Source of the DNA: DASXQK01 sp963724385
GTDB lineage: Bacteria > Pseudomonadota > Alphaproteobacteria > Dongiales > Dongiaceae
Assembly (NCBI GenBank): GCA_963724385.1
Contig: CAVRUJ010000001.1
Span: forward strand, 62,001-126,000
DNA: 64,000 nt
Direction of reading: 5' to 3'
In this document: piece by piece, positions 50,115 through 58,707 of the stretch
Layout: each line of letters begins with the position of its first letter
Position numbering within the stretch: position 1 is the first letter of the stretch
Position numbers and translations under genes: made by a program
The notes under the pieces: model-generated
Seen by the model: the letters and a program-made list of their open reading frames with translations, nothing else
Told to the model about the DNA's origin: nothing
Database searches by the model: none

Positions 50115-51683
50115 CTAAACCGAGACGCGCGCTTGCCGGCTGGGCTCGCCGGCGCCCGTCTTAGCGGAGACGATCAGGGAATGGCCGGTCATGGCCTTGG
50201 GCTGGGGCATGCCGAGGAGCACCAGCAAAGTGGGCGCGATGTCGGCGAGTTCGCCGTCCCTGAGGGCCGCGACCGCGGCCCCCGCTCCCAGCAGCACCAC
50301 CGGCACCCGGTTGAGGGTATGGGCCGTGTGGGGGCGGCCGGTCAGGGGATCGCACATCATCTCCGCGTTGCCATGATCGGCCGTCACCAGCAGTGCGCCG
50401 CCCGCCTTCAAGACGGCTTGCTCCAGCCGGGCCAGGCACCGGTCGACGGCCTCGACGGCGGCGATCGCGGGGTCGAGCTTTCCCGAATGGCCGACCATGT
50501 CGGTGTTGGCGTAGTTGACGACGACGAAGTCGAAACGCCCGCTGCCGATGGCCGCCACCAGCTTGTCGGTCACCTCATAGGCCGACATCTCGGGCTTCAG
50601 GTCATAGGTCGCGACCTTGGGCGAGGGCACCAGGATGCGCTCCTCGCCCGGGAACGGCCGCTCCTCCCCGCCGTTGAAGAAGAAGGTGACATGGGCGTAT
50701 TTCTCGGTCTCGGCGATGCGCAGCTGGGTCCGCCCGGCGCGCGCGAGCAATTCTCCCAAACCGTCCTTCAGGTCTTGCGGCGGGAAAAGGGCGGGCAGCA
50801 GGCGCGCCAGGTCGGCCGAATATTCCGTCATGCCGAGGGCCGCCGAAAACCGGGGCCGGCGCCCCCGCTCGAAGCCCTTGAAGTCCGGGTCGAGGAGCGC
50901 GGTCAGAATTTCGCGCACCCGGTCGGAGCGGAAATTGGCCATGAGAAGCCCGTCGCCGTCCTTCATGCCACCGTAACCGGCGATCGTGGTGGGCTTGACG
51001 AACTCGTCGGTCTCGCCGCGTGCATAAGCCGTAGCGACGGCGGCATCGGCGCTTGCCGCTGCTTCGCCTTTGCCCTCGACCAGCATGGCGTAGGCCAGCG
51101 CCACCCGCTCCCAGCGCTTGTCCCGGTCCATGGCGAAGTAGCGGCCCGAGACGCTTGTGATCGCGATACCCGGCGCCTCGCGGGCAAAATCGGCGAGATA
51201 GCCGCGTGCGCTGTCCGGCGGCGTGTCGCGCCCGTCGAGGAAGGCGTGGACCAGCACCTCGATGCCCGCCGCGGACAAGATCCCGGCCAGGGCCGCCATG
51301 TGGCTTTGATGGGAATGGACGCCGCCCGGCGAGAGCAGGCCCATGAGATGGCAACGGCCGGAGCCGGCCTTGACCCGTTGGATGAAATCGAGGAGGCGGG
51401 GGTTCCTCGCCAGCTCGCCCGAGCGGAAGGCCGCGTCGATCCGGGGCAGGTCCTGCATCACCACCCGCCCGGCGCCGATGTTCATGTGGCCGACCTCGGA
51501 ATTGCCCATCTGGCCCGAGGGCAGGCCGACATGAAGCTCGGAAGCGTCGATGAGGGCATGGGGCGCCTCGGCCATCCAGCGCGCCCAAGTGGGGGCCTTG
51601 GCCAGTGCTACGGCATTGCAGGGACCGGCGGCGGCGTGGCCCCAGCCGTCGAGAATGCAGAGCACGACCGGGCGCAGCGGCAT
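50115..51683 (-). CDS. gpmI: 2,3-bisphosphoglycerate-independent phosphoglycerate mutase
   Basis: 522 aa Mn-dependent glycolytic enzyme interconverting 3- and 2-phosphoglycerate. The phosphatase-like metal site starts VVLCILDGWG (Asp12), the phosphoserine is Ser62 in GQMGNSEVGHMN, and LDGRDTPPDSA, GRYFAMDRDKRWERV, NYANTDMVGHSGKL and LVTADHGNAEMM are all present. Length is normal. It follows the lipoprotein gene after 5 bases, but is separated from envC by 228 bases containing two repeats. Confidence 0.97.
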   Translation of the reverse strand: MPLRPVVLCILDGWGHAAAGPCNAVALAKAPTWARWMAEAPHALIDASELHVGLPSGQMGNSEVGHMNIGAGRVVMQDLPRIDAAFRSGELARNPRLLDFIQRVKAGSGRCHLMGLLSPGGVHSHQSHMAALAGILSAAGIEVLVHAFLDGRDTPPDSARGYLADFAREAPGIAITSVSGRYFAMDRDKRWERVALAYAMLVEGKGEAAASADAAVATAYARGETDEFVKPTTIAGYGGMKDGDGLLMANFRSDRVREILTALLDPDFKGFERGRRPRFSAALGMTEYSADLARLLPALFPPQDLKDGLGELLARAGRTQLRIAETEKYAHVTFFFNGGEERPFPGEERILVPSPKVATYDLKPEMSAYEVTDKLVAAIGSGRFDFVVVNYANTDMVGHSGKLDPAIAAVEAVDRCLARLEQAVLKAGGALLVTADHGNAEMMCDPLTGRPHTAHTLNRVPVVLLGAGAAVAALRDGELADIAPTLLVLLGMPQPKAMTGHSLIVSAKTGAGEPSRQARVSV

Positions 51684-51688
51684 GTCCG

Positions 51689-52303
51689 TCAGTCGCCTGC
51701 CTTGGGATAGACCCGGCGGAACACAAGACCCTTGCCGTAGAGGCTGGCGTCGTCCGTCGCCGCGATGAAGGCGGCGAGCTTGGCCGTGTCGTCGTTCAGC
51801 AGGACGGTCTGGCCTTCGCCCTGGCCGGTCACCTGTCCGTTGAGCTTGCCGGCGGCCACGGCGGCGATGAACGGCTTGTCGTCGATGAAATGGGCCTCCA
51901 GCCGGTCGTTGCCGTCCATCTGGTAGGCGATGAAGACATAGGTCTCGGCTTCGCCGGAATCCTCGCCGCCGGAATCGGCGAGCTGGAGATTGGCGATGCG
52001 CCGTTTGCCTACAGTTGAAACGAAGCCTTGGTAATGGTCGACCTCGCCGGCCCCGTCGCGCTTATGGGCGACGGTGAAGACCTCGATCATGCCCTGGCCG
52101 CCATCCAGCACGTGGAGGAACAAGCGCCCGTCCTCCCAGTCCGATTCCCAAAGCCCGAAGATGGCCGGGTCCTTCACCGCCTTGGCAGGATCGCCCGCGG
52201 GGTTCTGGGACTCCGGAACGCAAGCGGCGAGCGCGAGCAGGAAGGCGGCGGCGCCCAGCCGCGGCAGCAGGCGGATCGCGGTGCGGAGCATGGCTGAAAA
52301 CAT
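51689..52303 (-). CDS. Lipoprotein of unknown function
   Basis: 204 aa with a signal peptide RLGAAAFLLALAAC, lipobox LAAC. The mature part (IFGLWESDWEDGRLFLHVLD, FTVAHKRDGAGEVDHYQGFV, AYQMDGNDRLEAHFIDDKPF) is mostly beta-strand with many acidic and aromatic residues, lipocalin-like in appearance only. No family recognised. It lies between rlmH and gpmI on the same strand, 9 and 5 bases away respectively, so it is part of that operon. Confidence 0.75.
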   Translation of the reverse strand: MFSAMLRTAIRLLPRLGAAAFLLALAACVPESQNPAGDPAKAVKDPAIFGLWESDWEDGRLFLHVLDGGQGMIEVFTVAHKRDGAGEVDHYQGFVSTVGKRRIANLQLADSGGEDSGEAETYVFIAYQMDGNDRLEAHFIDDKPFIAAVAAGKLNGQVTGQGEGQTVLLNDDTAKLAAFIAATDDASLYGKGLVFRRVYPKAGD

Positions 52304-52312
52304 ACCGGCAAG

Positions 52313-52780
52313 TCAGGCCCGATGATAGGGGTGGCCGAGCGCGATCTGTTGTGCCCGATAGAGCTGCTCGGCCAGAAGGCCGCGCACCAGCAAATGTGGC
52401 CAGGTCATGGGCCCCAGCGACAGGATAAGATCGGCCGTCTCCCGCAAGGCTTCATCGAGCCCGTCGGCCCCGCCGATCAGGAAAGCGGCCTCATCCAGGC
52501 CACGGCCGCGCCAGGCGGCGAGCTGCTGGGCGAAGGCCTGGGAGGCAAGGCTGCGACCCTGCTCGTCCAGGGCGACGACAACCCGTTGGCCGGGGCGCCT
52601 GGCGAGCACGGCCCGGATCAGCTCGCCTTCCCGGCGCTTCAGGGCCGCGGTCGGCAGGGGCCGGCGTTCCTCGACCTCGATCAGCTCCGGAGGCGGCCGG
52701 AGCCGGCTTTCATAGTCCTCGTAGATAGCCCGGAGAGGACCGGGTCTCGCCCGGCCGACGGCGACGATGAGGATGCGCAA
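52313..52780 (-). CDS. rlmH: 23S rRNA (pseudouridine1915-N3) methyltransferase
   Basis: 155 aa SPOUT methyltransferase. RILIVAVGRARPGPLRAIYE, VVVALDEQGRSLASQAFAQQ, FLIGGADGLDEALRETADLI and ALGHPYHRA at the end with the knot residues are diagnostic. It begins at TTG (52780) with GGGAGGG seven bases upstream. First gene of the minus-strand operon toward rppH and divergent from the GlxA regulator, 47 bases away. Confidence 0.95.
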   Translation of the reverse strand: MRILIVAVGRARPGPLRAIYEDYESRLRPPPELIEVEERRPLPTAALKRREGELIRAVLARRPGQRVVVALDEQGRSLASQAFAQQLAAWRGRGLDEAAFLIGGADGLDEALRETADLILSLGPMTWPHLLVRGLLAEQLYRAQQIALGHPYHRA

Positions 52781-52827
52781 AGCCCCGCCCTCCCTTTGTG
52801 GTGATCCCTTTGTTACAGTCGGCGGCC

Positions 52828-53796
52828 ATGCTCGTTGCCACGCCTGCCCGGCTTCCCCAGCGTATCGCGATTTTCCTCGTGCCCAAATTCTCGATGATGG
52901 ATTTCGCCTCCATCATCGAGCCATTGCGCAGCGCCAACCGGATGAGCGGGCGGCAGCTCTATAGCTGGCACATCCTGTCCAAGGACGGGGCGGCGGTCGG
53001 CGCCAGCAACGGCGTGCCGGTGCAGCCCGAGGCGGCGCTCAGCCAAGGCGATCGCTACGACGTGCTCATCGTCGCCGCCGGGATCGACGGGCATCTTTAC
53101 GACGACAAGGAGGTCTTCGCCCAGCTCCGGCGGCTCGCCCGGCGCGGCATGGACATCGGGGCGGTCAACCTCGGCAGCTATCTCCTCGCCCGGGCCGGGC
53201 TTCTCGACGGTTACCGCTGCACCGTCCATTGGGAGAACCTGTCGGGCTTCGCCGAGGCCTTTCCCCATCTGGAAGCAACCTCGGAGATCTTCGAGATCGA
53301 CCGCGACCGCTTCACCTGCTCGGGCGGCATGGCCGCCTTCGATCTGATGCTTCACGCCATCGCCGGCCAGCACGGCTTCGCGCTTGCCTCGGCCGTCTCC
53401 GACCAGTTCATTCACGAGCGCATCCGCGACAAGCGCGACCGCCAGCGCATGGCCCTGCCGGCACGGCTCGGCATCCGCCATCCCAAGCTCCTGGCGGCGA
53501 TCCGGCGCATGGAGGAGAACCTGGAGGAGACGGTGAGCCGGGCCGAGCTCGCCCGCACGGTCAAGGTCTCGCCCCGCCAGCTCGAACGCCTGTTCCGCAA
53601 ATATCTCGGCCGCACGCCGACGCGCTTTTATCTCGAGCTGCGCCTCGACAAGGCCCGGCATCTGCTCCAGCAGACCGAGATGACGGTGCTCGACGTGGCG
53701 CTCGCCTGCGGCTTCGTCTCGGCCTCCCATTTCTCCAAATGCTACCGCGAGCGCTTCGTCAAGACGCCGCGCGCGGAACGCCAAAGGCCGGCGTAG
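52828..53796 (+). CDS. GlxA-family AraC-type transcriptional regulator
   Basis: 322 aa. The N-terminal 190 residues form a DJ-1/PfpI-like domain (RIAIFLVPKFSMMDFASIIE, VLIVAAGIDGHLYDD, GAVNLGSYLLARAGLLDGYR-type nucleophile-elbow region with Leu-Gly-Ser-Tyr in place of the usual Cys). The C-terminal part is an AraC helix-turn-helix pair (VSRAELARTVKVSPRQLERL and VLDVALACGFVSASHFSKCY). Family members include GbdR-like regulators of betaine and carnitine metabolism; the effector here is unknown. A GTG 30 bases upstream is an alternative start. Confidence 0.88.
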   Translation: MLVATPARLPQRIAIFLVPKFSMMDFASIIEPLRSANRMSGRQLYSWHILSKDGAAVGASNGVPVQPEAALSQGDRYDVLIVAAGIDGHLYDDKEVFAQLRRLARRGMDIGAVNLGSYLLARAGLLDGYRCTVHWENLSGFAEAFPHLEATSEIFEIDRDRFTCSGGMAAFDLMLHAIAGQHGFALASAVSDQFIHERIRDKRDRQRMALPARLGIRHPKLLAAIRRMEENLEETVSRAELARTVKVSPRQLERLFRKYLGRTPTRFYLELRLDKARHLLQQTEMTVLDVALACGFVSASHFSKCYRERFVKTPRAERQRPA

Positions 53797-53844
53797 CGCG
53801 GGGCCAGCCTGCGCAGATCGTCACACTAAGAGGTCGCTTTTTGT

Positions 53845-53869
53845 CGTCATGGCCGGCCCGGCCATGACG
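53845..53869 (+). repeat. 25-bp near-perfect palindrome upstream of polA
   Basis: CGTCATGGCCGG-C-CCGGCCATGACG, a 12-bp inverted repeat about a single central base, between the GlxA-type regulator and polA. It can act as a terminator stem for the regulator gene or as a protein-binding site. Its CGTCAT/ATGACG ends resemble repeat family A. Confidence 0.7.
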
Positions 53870-53943
53870 GGAATGAGGAAGGGCCACGTGCAGGCGCACA
53901 CCCCCTCCTCGACTCCTCTGTCCCGCTCGGGCATCTTCGGGCG

Positions 53944-56736
53944 ATGGTAAAATCCGCACATCCCCGGCACGTCTATCTGATCGACGGCTCGGGCTATATC
54001 TTCCGCGCCTTCCATGCGCTGCCGCCCATGACGCGGGCTGACGGCACGCCGGTGAATGCGGTCTATGGCTTCACCAACATGCTGTTGAAGCTGGTGGAGG
54101 ATTCCGACGCCGACTACATCGCCGTCATCTTCGATGCCGGAAGGCGCTCCTTCCGCAACGACCTCTATCCCGACTACAAGGCCCATCGTCCGCCGCCGCC
54201 GCCCGAGCTGGTTCCCCAGTTCGCCCTCATCCGCGAGGCGACACGGGCCTGCAATGTGCCGGCCATCGAGCTAGAGGGCTTCGAGGCCGACGACCTCATC
54301 GCCGCCTACGCCAAGGCGGCCGCGGCCCTGGGGGCGGAGGTCACCATCGTCTCTTCCGACAAGGACCTGATGCAGCTCGTCGGCGGCAAGGTCACGATGC
54401 ACGACCCGATCAAGAACCGGCGCATCGGCGAGGCCGAGGTCGTGGAGAAGTTCGGCGTTGGCCCCGCCAAGGTGGTGGACGTCCAGGCGCTGGCCGGCGA
54501 TTCGACGGACAACGTGCCGGGCGTGCCCGGCATCGGCGTCAAGACCGCGGCCGAGCTCATCAACAGCTACGGCGATCTCGACACGTTGCTGGCCCGCGCC
54601 GGCGAGATTAAGCAGCCCAAGCGTCGCGAGGCGCTGCTAGCCAATGCGGAGCTGGCGCGCCTCAGCCGTGAGCTGGTGCGGCTGAAGGCCGACGCACCGA
54701 TGCCGGAGCCCCTCGATACATTTCAAAGGCGCGAGCCCGATCCCGGCGTCCTGCTGCCCTTTCTGGAATTAAACCGGTTCCGTTCCATCATCGCCCGGAT
54801 CGAGCCGCGGCTCGGCAAGGCGCTCGCCGCCGAATCGGCTGCGGCCGCGAGCAAGCCCGGACCCGCTCGCCCGGCACCGGTCGGGAGCGGACCGGCGCGC
54901 TATATCCTGGTCCAGGACGCCGCCGCGCTGGACGGTTGGATTGCGCGAGCGCGTGCCGCGGGTTTCGTCGCCTTCGACACCGAGACCACCTCGCTCGACA
55001 CCATGCGCGCGCAGCTCGTCGGCTTCTCGCTCGCGGTCGAGCCGGGCGAAGGCTGCTACGTGCCGGTTGGCCATCGCGCGCCCGGCGGCGATCTTCTGGG
55101 CGGCGGCGATCTGCTGCCAGACCAGATTCCGCTGGAGGATGCGCTGAAGCGCCTGAAGCCGCTGCTGGAGGACGACAGCGTCCTCAAGATCGGCCAAAAC
55201 GTCAAATACGACCTGGAAGTGATGGCCCATCTCGACCTCGATATCCGCGGCTACGACGACACGATGCTGATTTCCTATGTGCTGGAGGGCGGTGCCCACG
55301 GCCATGGCATGGACGAGCTGGCCCTCCTCCATCTCGATCACAAGACCATCGCTTATTCGGACGTGACCGGCAGCGGCAAGGGCCAGATCACCTTCGACCG
55401 GGTGCCCCTGGACAAGGCTTGCGACTACGCCGCCGAAGATGCCGAGGTCACCTTGCGCCTGCATCAGGTGCTGAAACCCAGGCTGATGGCCGAGCGCCTG
55501 CTCACGGTTTACGAAACCATCGAGCGGCCGCTGGTGCCCGTGGTGGCCGAGATGGAGATGGCGGGGATCAAGGTCGACGCCGCGGAGCTGAAGCGCCTCT
55601 CGGCGGATTTCGCGCGGCGCCTCGCCGAGCTCGAGACCGAAATCCATAAGCTCGCCAAGCGCGAGTTCAACATCGGCTCGCCCAAGCAGCTGGGCGAGGT
55701 GCTGTTCGACAGCCTCGGGCTTGGCGCCGGCAAGAAGGGCAAGACCGGCGCCTATGCCACGGGCGCCGACGTGCTGGAGGAGCTGGCGGCCCAAGGCCAT
55801 GCGCTGCCCGCCCGCGTGCTCGACTGGCGCCAGCTGAGCAAACTCAAAAGCACCTACACCGACGCGCTGGTGGAAGAGATCAATCCCAAGACCGGCCGCG
55901 TCCACACCTCCTTCGCGCTCGCCGCCACCTCGACGGGCCGGCTCTCCTCCACCGACCCCAATCTCCAGAACATCCCCGTGCGCACCGAGGAGGGCCGCAA
56001 GATCCGCCGCGCCTTCGTGGCCGAGAAGGGCCACAAGCTGCTCTCGGTGGACTATTCCCAGATCGAGTTGCGCCTCGCCGCCCATATCGCCGAGGTCGCC
56101 GCCCTCAAGGAAGCCTTCCGCAAGGGCGAGGACATTCACGCCATGACCGCCTCCCAGGTCTTCGGCGTTCCCATCGCCGGCATGGATCCCATGGTCCGGC
56201 GCAAGGCCAAGGCGATCAATTTCGGCATCATCTATGGCATCTCGGCTTTCGGCCTTTCCCAGCAGCTCGGCATCCCCCAGGCCGAGGCCAAGGCCTATAT
56301 CGACGCCTATTTCGCCAAATACCCCGGCATCCGCGACTACATGGAGCGGGCCAAGGACGAAGCGCGCAGGAAGGGCTATGTGACCACGCTCTTCGGCCGG
56401 CGCTGCCATGTGCCCGGCATCGCCGACAAGAACCCGGCCAGGCGCAGTTTCATGGAGCGCGCGGCGATCAACGCGCCGCTGCAGGGCACGGCCGCCGACA
56501 TCATCAAGCGGGCCATGATCCGTATGCCGGCGGCCTTGGCCAAGGCGAAGCTCGGGGCCCGCATGTTGCTGCAGGTCCATGACGAGCTTTTGTTCGAGGT
56601 GCCCTCGGACGAAGTCGAGGCCACGGCCAAGCTCGCCAAGACGATCATGGAAGGAGCGCCGGGGCCGGCGGTCAGCTTGTCGGTTCCCCTGGTGGCGGAA
56701 ACCGGCGTGGCCGACAACTGGGCCGAGGCGCACTGA
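53944..56736 (+). CDS. polA: DNA polymerase I
   Basis: 930 aa, three complete domains. 5'-3' exonuclease about 1–290 (VYLIDGSGYIFRAFHALPPM, VSSDKDLMQLV, GDSTDNVPGVPGIGVKTA). 3'-5' exonuclease about 325–510 with its acidic residues retained (FDTETTSLD, NVKYDLEVMA, YAAEDAEVT). Polymerase about 540–930: motif A DYSQIELRLAAH, motif B RRKAKAINFGIIYG, motif C LQVHDELLFEVP. It repairs and processes Okazaki fragments. Length is typical. A VOC gene follows after 22 bases. Confidence 0.98.
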   Translation: MVKSAHPRHVYLIDGSGYIFRAFHALPPMTRADGTPVNAVYGFTNMLLKLVEDSDADYIAVIFDAGRRSFRNDLYPDYKAHRPPPPPELVPQFALIREATRACNVPAIELEGFEADDLIAAYAKAAAALGAEVTIVSSDKDLMQLVGGKVTMHDPIKNRRIGEAEVVEKFGVGPAKVVDVQALAGDSTDNVPGVPGIGVKTAAELINSYGDLDTLLARAGEIKQPKRREALLANAELARLSRELVRLKADAPMPEPLDTFQRREPDPGVLLPFLELNRFRSIIARIEPRLGKALAAESAAAASKPGPARPAPVGSGPARYILVQDAAALDGWIARARAAGFVAFDTETTSLDTMRAQLVGFSLAVEPGEGCYVPVGHRAPGGDLLGGGDLLPDQIPLEDALKRLKPLLEDDSVLKIGQNVKYDLEVMAHLDLDIRGYDDTMLISYVLEGGAHGHGMDELALLHLDHKTIAYSDVTGSGKGQITFDRVPLDKACDYAAEDAEVTLRLHQVLKPRLMAERLLTVYETIERPLVPVVAEMEMAGIKVDAAELKRLSADFARRLAELETEIHKLAKREFNIGSPKQLGEVLFDSLGLGAGKKGKTGAYATGADVLEELAAQGHALPARVLDWRQLSKLKSTYTDALVEEINPKTGRVHTSFALAATSTGRLSSTDPNLQNIPVRTEEGRKIRRAFVAEKGHKLLSVDYSQIELRLAAHIAEVAALKEAFRKGEDIHAMTASQVFGVPIAGMDPMVRRKAKAINFGIIYGISAFGLSQQLGIPQAEAKAYIDAYFAKYPGIRDYMERAKDEARRKGYVTTLFGRRCHVPGIADKNPARRSFMERAAINAPLQGTAADIIKRAMIRMPAALAKAKLGARMLLQVHDELLFEVPSDEVEATAKLAKTIMEGAPGPAVSLSVPLVAETGVADNWAEAH

Positions 56737-56758
56737 ATTCTTCAGGCAGGAGGAGGCC

Positions 56759-57139
56759 ATGCACCGCAGCCGGCTCGGCGGATTGATCATCGATTGCCAG
56801 ACCAAGGATCTGGAGGCGGCCGCGCGTTTCTGGGGCGGGGCGCTGGGTCTCAAGGTCCGGCCCTCGGCCGATCCCGAGGACAAGAACTACGCGGTGTTCG
56901 ACACGGCGCCCAACGACCTCGACATCGAAGTCCAGCAGGTGCACCACCCGAGCCGCGTCCATCTCGACATTGAGACCGACGACATCGATGCCGAGGTCGC
57001 CCGGCTGGAAAAGCTTGGCGCCAAGCGCGTCGCCAAGATCAGGAGCTGGTGGGTCATGGAAGCCCCCACCGGGCAGCGTTTCTGCGTCGTCCACGTCAAG
57101 CGCTCCCAATTCGCCACGGAGGCGAACCAGTGGGAGTGA
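56759..57139 (+). CDS. VOC (glyoxalase-fold) family protein
   Basis: 126 aa. GGLIIDCQTKDLEAAARFWG, then LGLKVRPSADPEDKNYAVFD and VHLDIETDDIDAEVARLEKL form two beta-alpha-beta-beta units of the vicinal oxygen chelate fold; RFCVVHVKRSQF ends it. Often annotated as glyoxalase or bleomycin-resistance-like, but the substrate is unknown. AGGAGGAGGCC precedes the ATG, an excellent ribosome-binding site. It may share the polA transcript. Confidence 0.87.
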   Translation: MHRSRLGGLIIDCQTKDLEAAARFWGGALGLKVRPSADPEDKNYAVFDTAPNDLDIEVQQVHHPSRVHLDIETDDIDAEVARLEKLGAKRVAKIRSWWVMEAPTGQRFCVVHVKRSQFATEANQWE

Positions 57140-57142
57140 GGG

Positions 57143-57847
57143 CTAGCTGCTCCTCGCCAAGCCAGCCAGCGCGTTGACAGCTGCTTCGCCATCCCAGACG
57201 GGCCTCACAAAATCCACCCGCGCCGTGTCGCCGCCTCGACGGAAATCTGCACCTTCGGGGTCGAGACCGGTCATGCGCCAGCCGGGTCCTTGGCCCAGAA
57301 TCCCGTCGATCTCGGCGCTCCGCTCGCCATTCATCGCCATGAGGATCGTGCCTTCCGCCCCGGCAAGGGCGGAGAAATCGCCGGGGAGGACCAGATCCTT
57401 CTGCTCGACCCAGCGAATCCGCCCGAAGCCGGCAACGAAATGGGCGCGTTCGAGGGCGACCCGGTAGAGCTTGAAATCGGCGAAGCCGGCATAGGCTTCG
57501 GCCGAGGGATGCCGGGCGAGGAAGCGGGCGAGCCGCCGGTCATCACGGATCGGCGCCGCCTGGCCGATCAGGCTGACCCTGGGGCCGGTCAATGGGTCCG
57601 CAAGGCCGCGGGTGCCGTCGATGAGGAGGGCGAGCCTGGCATCCCGGGCGAGATTGCGGCTGTGCTCCGCCAGGTCGGAGAGCAGCAGCAAGGGCGCGCC
57701 GTCGAAATCCCAGGCGAGCAGGACCAGGGAAACATAAGGTCGGCCATCGGCGAGCGCGCTCGCCAGCGCGCCCCGGTCGGCCGTGCGGGCAAGGCTCCGG
57801 ACCTCGCGGCCGAGCGCCTCGGGCGCTTGCTCCTCGGCTTGCGTCAT
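57143..57847 (-). CDS. HugZ-like pyridoxamine-5'-phosphate-oxidase-fold protein
   Basis: 234 aa. N-terminal split-barrel FMN-binding-like domain (LADGRPYVSLVLLAWDFDGA, LLLLSDLAEHSRNLARDARL, GPRVSLIGQAAPIRD) followed by a C-terminal DUF2470-like part (LMAMNGERSAEIDGILGQGP). HugZ proteins degrade or sequester heme, or use other tetrapyrroles; related proteins are called heme iron utilisation proteins. The function here is not proved. Convergent with the VOC gene (3-base gap). Confidence 0.85.
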   Translation of the reverse strand: MTQAEEQAPEALGREVRSLARTADRGALASALADGRPYVSLVLLAWDFDGAPLLLLSDLAEHSRNLARDARLALLIDGTRGLADPLTGPRVSLIGQAAPIRDDRRLARFLARHPSAEAYAGFADFKLYRVALERAHFVAGFGRIRWVEQKDLVLPGDFSALAGAEGTILMAMNGERSAEIDGILGQGPGWRMTGLDPEGADFRRGGDTARVDFVRPVWDGEAAVNALAGLARSS

Positions 57848-57990
57848 CTCTTGGGCACCCTATGTTTAGCCTCGGATTTTGTCCCCAACTCGGCCCTATT
57901 TCGGCCATTATGGGCCGCCACTTTCCCCATTTCGGCCCCAGGTCAAGCCGAGGCAAGGGGCCTTAGCCAAGACAAGGGGACGGGTAGACC

Positions 57991-58692
57991 ATGCCGCAGA
58001 CCATCGCGCTCGTCGACGACGACCGCAACATCTTGACGTCCGTTGCCATGACCTTGGAAGCCGAGGGCTTCATCGTGCGCGCCTATGCCGACGGAGCCGA
58101 GGCGCTGCGCGGGCTGACCGCCCAGCCGGTCGACCTCGCCATCCTCGACATCAAGATGCCGCGCATGGACGGGCTCGAGCTGCTGGAGCGGCTGCGCAAG
58201 CAGGGCGACCTGCCGGTCATCTTCCTCACCTCGAAGGACGACGAGGTGGACGAGCTCATGGGCCTGCGCCTGGGGGCTGACGACTACATCAAGAAGCCGT
58301 TCTCCCAACGCCTGCTGATCGAGCGCATCCGGGCGCTGCTGCGCCGGCAGAGCCTGGGCAAGGCCGAGACCGAGGGCGGCCCGGGGCCGGACATCATTCA
58401 GCGGGGCGAGCTGCTGCTCGATCCGGCCCGGCATCTGTGCACCTGGCGGGCGAAGCCGGTCGATCTCACGGTGACCGAATTCCTGCTGCTGAAGGCCCTG
58501 GCCCAGCGGCCCGGCCACGTGAAGAACCGCGACCAGCTGATGGACTCGGCCTATGGCGAGAACATCTATGTCGACGACCGCACCATCGACAGCCACATCA
58601 AGCGGCTGCGCAAGAAGTTCAAGCAGGTGGACGGGGAATTCAACGAGATCGAGACCCTGTATGGCGTCGGCTACCGCTATCGTGAGCATTGA
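57991..58692 (+). CDS. chvI: ChvI-like response regulator
   Basis: 233 aa OmpR-family regulator. Receiver: acidic pocket ALVDDDRNILTSV, phosphorylated Asp53 in LDIKMPRMDGLELL, and IKKPFSQRLLIERI. DNA-binding winged helix: VTEFLLLKALAQRPGHVKNR and VDDRTIDSHIKRLRKKFKQV, ending VGYRYREH. With ChvG it controls envelope, acid and symbiosis/virulence genes in many alphaproteobacteria. Its 143-base upstream gap contains AT-rich stretches that may be the promoter. Confidence 0.92.
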   Translation: MPQTIALVDDDRNILTSVAMTLEAEGFIVRAYADGAEALRGLTAQPVDLAILDIKMPRMDGLELLERLRKQGDLPVIFLTSKDDEVDELMGLRLGADDYIKKPFSQRLLIERIRALLRRQSLGKAETEGGPGPDIIQRGELLLDPARHLCTWRAKPVDLTVTEFLLLKALAQRPGHVKNRDQLMDSAYGENIYVDDRTIDSHIKRLRKKFKQVDGEFNEIETLYGVGYRYREH

Positions 58693-58707
58693 TCTCGTGC
58701 CGAGGCC